A stretch of DNA of 19,721 nucleotides from Flavobacteriaceae bacterium (GTDB lineage Bacteria; Bacteroidota; Bacteroidia; Flavobacteriales; Flavobacteriaceae), in contig JALRDC010000059.1 in the NCBI GenBank assembly GCA_023262245.1, positions 1 through 19,721 of the forward strand, in the 5' to 3' direction. Of this stretch, positions 14,266 through 19,721 are shown piece after piece (position 1 is the first letter of the stretch; each line of letters starts with the position of its first letter). Below the pieces are notes generated by a model. It saw only the letters and a program-made list of their open reading frames with translations. It had not been told where the DNA came from and did not search any database. Position numbers and translations under genes: made by a program.

Positions 14266-16590
14266 ATGGCAAAGAAGAAGACAAAACGAGCAAGAGAAGG
14301 ATTTAAGCGGCCGATAAAGTTTTTATGGGGAATTTTTATTATAGGGATTTTAACGGTAGTTCTCTTATTTGGTGGAGCGGCTTTAGGGCTATACGGCCCC
14401 ATGCCTGATTTACAACAACTTGAAAACCCCAAAACCAATTTAGCTTCCCAAATTATTTCTTCGGATGGAACTATTTTGGGAAAATATTATTTTGATGACA
14501 ATCGGACACCTATAGGCTTTGATGAAATACCAACCAATATGGTAGAAGCTTTAATTGCCACTGAGGACGAACGCTTCTATGAGCATTCGGGTATTGATTG
14601 GCGGGGAACCCTGCGGGCTTTTGTTTTTTTGGGGAAACGCGGCGGAGCAAGTACCATTTCGCAACAGTTGGCAAGGCAAATTTTTGTAGGAGTTCGTTCT
14701 AGAAATAAAATCAAAACGATTTTACAAAAAGCTCAGGAATGGGTAATCGCTGTTCAGCTTGAGCAACGCTATACCAAAAAAGAAATCTTAGCAATGTATT
14801 TAAACAAATACGACTTTGGTTACCAAGCAGACGGGATCCGCTCCGCAGCTAAAATATTTTTTAATAAAACACCCCAAGAATTAAAAATTGAAGAGTCTGC
14901 AACCTTAGTGGGGATGTTAAAAAACTCTTCATTATACAATCCTATAAGACGCCCTGAACGAGTAAAATCAAGAAGGAACATAGTGTTTCAACAGATGGTG
15001 CGAAATAAATTAATCAGTGAGCAAGAAAAAGATTCTTTGGTGCAGTTACCCCTTGAAATTACATTTACTCCTGAATCTCATCGGGAAGGATTAGCGACCT
15101 ATTTTAGAGCGTATTTAAAAGAATTTATGGACCAGTGGATCGATGCGAACCCAAAACCAGATGGTACCAAGCATAATTTATATCGAGACGGATTACGAAT
15201 TTTCACAACCATCGACTCTCGTATTCAACAGATAGCAGAAAATGCGGTGAGTGAGCATATGAAAAATTTACAAAGAGAGTTCTTTTTGCAAAACACTAAG
15301 AGATTGAATCCAACAGCTCCTTTTTTAGACTTACGTGAAGGAGAAATCGACACCCTAATGGAACGAACCGCATACAGAACCGAACGCTGGCGAAAAATGA
15401 AGCTTGCTGGATTTCAAGAGGAAGAAATTCTGGCATCTTTTAAGAAAGAAGTCCCTATGCGAGTTTTTAGTTGGAAAGGAGAAATAGACACCTTAATGAC
15501 CCCAATGGATTCCATACGTTACTATAAACACTTCTTGCGTGCGTCAATGATGTCTATGGAGCCTCAAACCGGACACGTTAAAGCATGGGTAGGAGGATTT
15601 AATTATAAACATTTTCAATACGATCAGGTAAAACAAGGACGCCGTCAGATAGGATCCACATTCAAACCTTTTTTATACGCTACAGCAATAGATCAATTGA
15701 AGTTATCACCCTGTGATTCGCTCCCTGATGCGCTCTATTGTATTGAACCGATGAAACACGGAAATGTAGATGCATGGTGTCCCAAAAATTCGGGAGATAA
15801 ATACGGAAGGACTCGTACCTTAAAAAATGCGCTGGCAAATTCGGTCAACACGGTGAGTGCTCGACTAATGGATTTAGTGGGTCCCCGACCGGTTATTAAC
15901 TTAGCTCGAAAAATGGGGATTACGTCCTACTTGCCCGCCGTACCTTCAATTGCATTAGGGACTCCTGATATCAGTTTATTTGAAATGGTAGGAGCATATA
16001 GCACTTTTGTCAATCAAGGGATCTATGTAAAACCAGTGATGATTACACGTATAGAAGACAAAAATGGGCGCGCATTGTATGAAGTAGTACCTGAAACACA
16101 AGACGTTTTAAGTGAAGAAGCTGCTTATGTTACGGTTAACTTAATGCAGGGAGTAACCACAGCTGGATCGGGAGCACGTCTTCGACACGCTGGTTTAGAA
16201 AAGACCAATTATATATACGAAAAAGTAGTAACGGGGTATCCCTATATTTTTGAAAACCCAATCGCTGGTAAGACCGGAACCACTCAAAATCAAAGTGACG
16301 GATGGTTTATGGGGATGGTACCGAATTTAGCAACAGGAGTATGGGTAGGAGGAGAAGACCGTGCCATACATTTTAAAGAGATTGCATTTGGTCAAGGAGC
16401 TACCATGGCCCTGCCTATTTGGGCAAACTATATGCGGGCTTTATATGAAAATCGTGAATTTGGAATTTCACAAGAAGAATTTATTGCACCTGAAAACTTA
16501 AAGATTCCCGTTGAGTGTGAAGAAGTCATTGATTTGGAATCTAAAGAAAAACCAAAACCCAAAGCTGATTTGGAAGAACTTGGATTTTAA
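14266..16590 (+). CDS. Class A penicillin-binding protein (PBP1A-like), glycosyltransferase and transpeptidase
   Basis: This bifunctional enzyme polymerises lipid II into glycan strands and cross-links them, anchored in the inner membrane. Of 774 residues, the first 18 are strongly basic and a membrane helix lies at about 19-43. The GT51 domain contains ATEDERFYEHSGID with catalytic Glu100 and GGASTISQQLARQ (126-138). After a linker typical of the phylum (about 330-420), the transpeptidase domain carries S464-T-F-K467 (catalytic Ser in GSTFKPF), S526-V-N528 and K669-T-G. All catalytic residues are present. A short acidic, Pro/Lys-rich tail ends the protein. It is the third gene of the ricT-gldH unit, 4 bases after gldH. 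Its TAA overlaps the queD stop codon by 4 bases. Confidence 0.95.
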   Translation: MAKKKTKRAREGFKRPIKFLWGIFIIGILTVVLLFGGAALGLYGPMPDLQQLENPKTNLASQIISSDGTILGKYYFDDNRTPIGFDEIPTNMVEALIATEDERFYEHSGIDWRGTLRAFVFLGKRGGASTISQQLARQIFVGVRSRNKIKTILQKAQEWVIAVQLEQRYTKKEILAMYLNKYDFGYQADGIRSAAKIFFNKTPQELKIEESATLVGMLKNSSLYNPIRRPERVKSRRNIVFQQMVRNKLISEQEKDSLVQLPLEITFTPESHREGLATYFRAYLKEFMDQWIDANPKPDGTKHNLYRDGLRIFTTIDSRIQQIAENAVSEHMKNLQREFFLQNTKRLNPTAPFLDLREGEIDTLMERTAYRTERWRKMKLAGFQEEEILASFKKEVPMRVFSWKGEIDTLMTPMDSIRYYKHFLRASMMSMEPQTGHVKAWVGGFNYKHFQYDQVKQGRRQIGSTFKPFLYATAIDQLKLSPCDSLPDALYCIEPMKHGNVDAWCPKNSGDKYGRTRTLKNALANSVNTVSARLMDLVGPRPVINLARKMGITSYLPAVPSIALGTPDISLFEMVGAYSTFVNQGIYVKPVMITRIEDKNGRALYEVVPETQDVLSEEAAYVTVNLMQGVTTAGSGARLRHAGLEKTNYIYEKVVTGYPYIFENPIAGKTGTTQNQSDGWFMGMVPNLATGVWVGGEDRAIHFKEIAFGQGATMALPIWANYMRALYENREFGISQEEFIAPENLKIPVECEEVIDLESKEKPKPKADLEELGF

Positions 16591-17045
16591 GATTTCTGAT
16601 CTGATGCGTACCATTCAGCAAAAGAAGTCTCGGTTTCTCTTAATATCAAATGGTGTAGTCTTAGATTATCGGGTAATTTGGCTTTAATTTTTTCGGCAAA
16701 ATCAAGAATCATCATTTCACTTGTGGGCTGGTACTCAACACCTAACACTTTGTGCCCTCTTTCTTGCATTGCTTGTGCCAGCTCTTTATGAGGGGAATTA
16801 ATGTTAAGAACTGTGGCGTGATCAAAGGGATCTACAATGGTTTCATTAACGATTTTCTTAAGATCGCTAAAGTCCATAACCATTCCATATTTAATGTGAT
16901 TTGAATCCGTAATAGGTGTTCCTATAAGCGTAACTGAGAGTTTATAACTGTGGCCATGTACGTTTTTACAGAGACCGTCATATCCAAAAAGAGCATGCCC
17001 CGTTTCAAACTTAAACTCTTTTGTTATTCTAATTAATTTATCCAT
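16587..17045 (-). CDS. queD: 6-carboxytetrahydropterin synthase (QueD/PTPS family)
   Basis: The enzyme is predicted to convert 7,8-dihydroneopterin triphosphate to 6-carboxy-5,6,7,8-tetrahydropterin on the way to queuosine, a wobble-base tRNA modification. The 152-residue protein has the fold's signatures. The zinc-binding histidines are His17 (ETGHALF) and His30/His32 (CKNVHGHSY). Cys26 is the catalytic Cys, the Asp75-His76 pair lies in FDHATVLN, and the late Glu region is RETETSFAEWY (136-146). C-x-x-x-H-G-H spacing favours QueD over mammalian-type PTPS. A role in folate or tetrahydropterin synthesis cannot be excluded, because other que genes are not in view. It starts 5 bases after the crotonase gene ends, so they form an operon. 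Its stop overlaps that of the penicillin-binding protein gene. Confidence 0.88.
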   Translation of the reverse strand: MDKLIRITKEFKFETGHALFGYDGLCKNVHGHSYKLSVTLIGTPITDSNHIKYGMVMDFSDLKKIVNETIVDPFDHATVLNINSPHKELAQAMQERGHKVLGVEYQPTSEMMILDFAEKIKAKLPDNLRLHHLILRETETSFAEWYASDQKS

Positions 17046-17050
17046 TTGAT

Positions 17051-17797
17051 TTATAAGGATTTAATAATTTTTTGTGCAGCCTCTTCCAAGACCAGCTTTG
17101 CAGTGATTTCTGCATTCTTAGGAAGTAATGCTTCCCAATGAGCGGTGTCTTTCCAATGGAGTCTTCGCAGATTTTTTACTGCTTTAGGGGGGTAACTTGC
17201 TAAACGCTGTGCATTTTGTACTACTTTTTCTTCTAATTGGGCTTCAGAGGAAACGATCAAATTATACAAGCCTTTTTGAGCCGCCCATTGAGCATCTTTC
17301 CAACTTTCAGCCTCCAAGGAAAGTTGTGTAAAAGCAGGGACTCCTATTTTCCTTGAGACAGCAGGCTCGATAACATAAGGCCCTATACCTATAGATAGTT
17401 CGGAGAGCTTAACAGACGCATTTTCGTGAGCAATCACATAGTCACATGCAGCAACTAAACCGACCCCTCCACCTACTACTCTTCCTTGAACACGGGCAAC
17501 AATAAAGACATCTAGGGTTCTGATGCTATTTATTATGCGAGCAAATCCCATAAAAAAGGAGGTGGCTTCTTCAAGGGTTTTTAAATTTTTCATCTCAGAA
17601 AAAGAGGCTCCGCCGCAAAAAGCTCGAGATCCTCCACTTTGGAGAATAATGACTTTTACATTGGGATCTTTCCCCAAGGTAATTATTCTCTCGTTTATTT
17701 GATCAAGCAGTCTGGCGGGAAGGGAATTTCCTGCGGAATTTCCGAACTCCAAGATACCAAAGTCTCCTTTGCGAAAATGTTTTACATAAGGTTCCAT
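17051..17797 (-). CDS. Enoyl-CoA hydratase/isomerase (crotonase) family protein
   Basis: This crotonase-fold enzyme acts on an acyl-CoA thioester in the cytoplasm. The 248-residue protein shows the first oxyanion-hole segment SRAFCGGASFSEM (57-69) and the second, VVGGGVGLVAACDY (107-120), whose GGG supplies backbone NH groups. In rat enoyl-CoA hydratase two glutamates do acid-base chemistry. Here the later one is kept (Glu133 in SELSIGIGP) but the earlier position after GGG is Gly. This may mean an isomerase-like or otherwise specialised reaction, so the substrate is left open. Bacteroidota homologues are often annotated as methylglutaconyl-CoA hydratase. Start: ATG 17797. The in-frame extension to 17851 is hydrophobic and not family-like. 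It precedes queD by 5 bases, although their functions seem unrelated. Confidence 0.85.
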   Translation of the reverse strand: MEPYVKHFRKGDFGILEFGNSAGNSLPARLLDQINERIITLGKDPNVKVIILQSGGSRAFCGGASFSEMKNLKTLEEATSFFMGFARIINSIRTLDVFIVARVQGRVVGGGVGLVAACDYVIAHENASVKLSELSIGIGPYVIEPAVSRKIGVPAFTQLSLEAESWKDAQWAAQKGLYNLIVSSEAQLEEKVVQNAQRLASYPPKAVKNLRRLHWKDTAHWEALLPKNAEITAKLVLEEAAQKIIKSL

Positions 17798-17923
17798 TAA
17801 GTGTAAAAGTACGTAAAGTAGCGTGGCTTCTAAAACTTTTTCAAACGACAAACAGTTAAGCTTTATAAAAAGGGTGATTTTGGCTCAAAGTAGCGTGGAG
17901 ATTAAGCTTATTTTTAGATAAAA

Positions 17924-17957
17924 TTGGCATCACTTAGCTTAAGTCTTGGTATTTTTG
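17924..17957 (+). promoter_or_regulatory. Universal stress protein gene promoter, TTG-N23-TATTTTTG
   Basis: TATTTTTG (17950-17957) matches the Bacteroidota -7 box fully, and TTG at 17924-17926 lies 23 bases upstream. Transcription would start near 17962, 10 bases before ATG 17972. The same TTG could be mistaken for an upstream start codon of this gene. Confidence 0.48.
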
Positions 17958-17971
17958 TAAAAAAATATAGC

Positions 17972-18766
17972 ATGCAAAACATCCTTGTCCCAATAGGGAT
18001 TTCTGATTATGCTGAAGGAAGACTCAGTTACGCTTTAGATCTTGCAAAAGCTTTTAAAAGTGCTGTTTATGTTATAGACGCATATCCTCCCTCTTCGACC
18101 GTAACAACAATGACCAATGTAAATGCTCGATTGGCCAAAAAAAATACTGAACGCATAAAAAGCGTATTAGATCGAGTTGCTCCAAAAGCAAAGAATATTA
18201 AAATTGTAAAAACGGAACACGATCTTATCGAAACCATAAAAAAATTAGACAGTACAGTAGGAATCAATCTTATTGTTTCTGCTCCGTTGAATAATGAGAT
18301 TAATGATGAGATCTTTTTAGGCCGCATTACCGGAAGTTTAATCAAGCGGACAAACATCCCTGTTTTGATCGCACCACTAGAGACAAAATTTACCCCACCT
18401 GAAAAGATGCTATTAGCTTTTAAAACAGGAGAAGTTAAAGACGAAAAAACCTTAAAACCGATGATTGCCTTCATCGATCATTTTGATACAAAACTTAAAT
18501 TATTATTGGTAAAAGTTCCTGGGTTTGCTCATAAAAACCATCATTTGGATGATGGACTAATGCAACGTTCGGAAGGCTTGTTGTTTTCAGAAAATGCAAC
18601 GGTCTATCAAGGAGTTTTGGAACACTTTCAAGCCATCCAACCCCAAATGTTAGTAGCCTTTAAGAGAGCGCGAGGCTTTTTTGAAAAACTCTGGGAACCA
18701 GACGTCATTTACAAAAAAGACTTTTATTGTAAAGTACCTTTACTGGTGCTAAAGAATAAAGACTGA
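17972..18766 (+). CDS. Tandem universal stress protein (UspA-like)
   Basis: This 264-residue cytoplasmic protein has two Usp-type alpha/beta halves. The first begins MQNILVPIGISDYAEGRLSY and shows the hallmark first strand followed by a helix. It ends with the segment LGRITGSLIKRTNIPVLIAP (115-134), matching the glycine-rich nucleotide loop and final strand of Usp domains. The second half (from about 137) is more divergent, starts with EKMLLAFKTGEV and ends in KVPLLVLKNKD. Tandem Usp proteins of this size are common in Flavobacteria and usually linked to stress or stationary phase. The ligand here (ATP or none) is not certain. Start: ATG 17972, just behind a consensus promoter. The LpxR-like gene starts 8 bases downstream and is probably co-transcribed. 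Confidence 0.85.
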   Translation: MQNILVPIGISDYAEGRLSYALDLAKAFKSAVYVIDAYPPSSTVTTMTNVNARLAKKNTERIKSVLDRVAPKAKNIKIVKTEHDLIETIKKLDSTVGINLIVSAPLNNEINDEIFLGRITGSLIKRTNIPVLIAPLETKFTPPEKMLLAFKTGEVKDEKTLKPMIAFIDHFDTKLKLLLVKVPGFAHKNHHLDDGLMQRSEGLLFSENATVYQGVLEHFQAIQPQMLVAFKRARGFFEKLWEPDVIYKKDFYCKVPLLVLKNKD

Positions 18767-18774
18767 TATAGGTT

Positions 18775-19689
18775 TTGTTTTTTCGCATTTGTTTATTCAC
18801 AGTCTTCATTATCACTTTAGGGAGTTCGCTATACGCTCAAAGATATGTTGGGCTAAGTGTAGATAACGATTTGTACTTTGGAATTGACCGTTATTATAGT
18901 AGTGGGATTTTCCTTCGATGGGGGAAATTAAAAACTACAGAAAAAGATTCGCTTCCACAGGGAGTATTTAAATCAGAGCACTGGACTTTAGGACAAGAGA
19001 TAAACACTCCTGCTTTAAGACTTACAGAAGATTTGGCAAAAATGGACTACCCATACAACGGTTGGCTTTTTTTAGGATTTACTTCGGAGCAATTTTTTAC
19101 CCCTGATCAAGGATATGGATGGGGAGTTCAAATAGGCACAACGGGTGCGGAAGCTTCTCTGGCAAAATTTTTTCAAAACACCTACCATATACACATCTTA
19201 AATCTGGATCCTCTAAGCTGGACTTGGTCTATTCCCCAAGCTTTTCATTTAAATCTAAACGCGTCGTATCTATGGGGAGCTTTATTGGGAAATAAGTTTA
19301 AATGGGTGAATAGAAATGACATCCAAGGGGGGACTTTCCGCACTTCTTTTAAAACACGGTTTGGACTGCAATATGGATCGCTTTCTGGGCTTCCATTTTT
19401 TGGAAATCGAATGGAAGAACGGCAAGAAGGAATCTCAATATTTTTGGGAATGGAAGTAGAATACAATATCCATGATTATTCGTTATCCTCCAATTGGTTT
19501 AATGATAAAGGACAAGGACCTTATGAATTAGTGGCGAATGATTTTAGAAATAAATTCCAACTCGGAATTGTTTACAACACAAAATCTTGGAGTATTCATG
19601 CAATGTTAAATAATAGTTCTCGACACATTACCACACAAAAGTACAGCCGACATCCTTTTATCAATATTTCATTAAATTACCTTTTTTAA
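18775..19689 (+). CDS. LpxR-like lipid A deacylase (DUF2219), outer membrane
   Basis: LpxR is an outer-membrane beta-barrel that removes the 3'-acyloxyacyl chain from lipid A. The 304-residue product has a signal peptide ending in SSLYAQ. It then has the family's N-terminal active-site strand DNDLYFGIDRYYSSG (Asn31, Asp32 and a Ser near 42-43, matching the Asn-Asp and Thr/Ser of Salmonella LpxR). The conserved turn DYPYNGWLFLG (91-101) follows. GTTGAEASLA leads to a His at 138 that fits the catalytic His. The C-terminus ends in a beta strand with terminal Phe (NISLNYLF), as barrel proteins do. The start must be TTG 18775, because a TAG lies in frame two codons upstream (18769-18771) and no in-frame ATG precedes the signal peptide. 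It is the second gene of a two-gene unit with the stress protein. Activity on this organism's lipid A is inferred from the family. Confidence 0.82.
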   Translation: MFFRICLFTVFIITLGSSLYAQRYVGLSVDNDLYFGIDRYYSSGIFLRWGKLKTTEKDSLPQGVFKSEHWTLGQEINTPALRLTEDLAKMDYPYNGWLFLGFTSEQFFTPDQGYGWGVQIGTTGAEASLAKFFQNTYHIHILNLDPLSWTWSIPQAFHLNLNASYLWGALLGNKFKWVNRNDIQGGTFRTSFKTRFGLQYGSLSGLPFFGNRMEERQEGISIFLGMEVEYNIHDYSLSSNWFNDKGQGPYELVANDFRNKFQLGIVYNTKSWSIHAMLNNSSRHITTQKYSRHPFINISLNYLF

Positions 19690-19704
19690 CTTAAATCAAA
19701 TCCC

Positions 19705-19721
19705 ATGCGCACATTAATGAT
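19705..19721 (+). CDS. Possible start of a further gene, cut by the window edge
   Basis: An ATG at 19705 opens a frame (M-R-T-L-M) that runs off the right edge, 15 bases after the LpxR-like stop. Five codons are too few to identify anything. The tight same-strand spacing, typical of operons here, is the only support. Confidence 0.25.

Noticed and set aside
15340..15498. Two 21-base near-identical copies (19 matches) encoding GEIDTLM inside the penicillin-binding protein gene
   Set aside because: Both are in frame in the linker before the transpeptidase domain. The second belongs to a conserved family motif, so a chance or local duplication is enough explanation.
18067..18474. 135-codon open frame on the minus strand
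   Set aside because: Antisense to the first half of the universal stress protein; no family motif and no promoter of its own.

Overview
The window looks like core chromosome of a low-GC member of Bacteroidota, most likely a gliding Flavobacteriaceae. The evidence is a gldH lipoprotein gene, an HU-like/SPOR membrane protein, a DUF4292 lipoprotein, start codons without Shine-Dalgarno sequences, and several promoters of the phylum's TTG-N20-TAnnTTTG type. No tRNA, rRNA, CRISPR array, complete insertion sequence or prophage gene was seen.

Layout. Bases 1-609 are a mosaic. A truncated AT-rich fragment resembling the alpha-E (DUF403) family is followed by a more GC-rich stretch with one small membrane-protein frame. 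From 610 to 4066 runs a tight plus-strand operon: dut, a sugar nucleotidyltransferase with a left-handed beta-helix tail, a DUF4292 (LolB-like) lipoprotein and an EnvC-like protein with a degenerate LytM domain. Next come an HU-like/TM/SPOR protein (minus) divergent from dprA (plus), trpS (minus) divergent from an acyltransferase (plus), and recA (minus) divergent from a secreted M24 metallopeptidase and a double-META lipoprotein (plus). Then follow trhO and a ricT(PSP1)-gldH-pbp1A cluster (plus), queD plus a crotonase-fold gene (minus), and finally a tandem universal stress protein gene with an LpxR-like lipid A deacylase (plus).

Together the genes serve three themes. The first is cell envelope: precursor synthesis, lipoprotein handling, peptidoglycan synthesis and hydrolase control, septal SPOR binding, phospholipid acylation and lipid A trimming. 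The second is DNA metabolism: dUTP removal, DprA and RecA. The third is translation and tRNA modification: TrpRS, TrhO and QueD.

I found no clearly new multi-gene system. The points most worth a second look are the breakpoint upstream of dut, the HU-TM-SPOR protein facing dprA, and all four convergent gene pairs meeting with -4 to +3 bp. Three exported-protein genes also start with TTG, a promoter lies so close to the acyltransferase gene that its mRNA may be leaderless, and the nucleotidyltransferase may supply the GlmU reaction. Several calls depend on start-site choices, explained in the entries.
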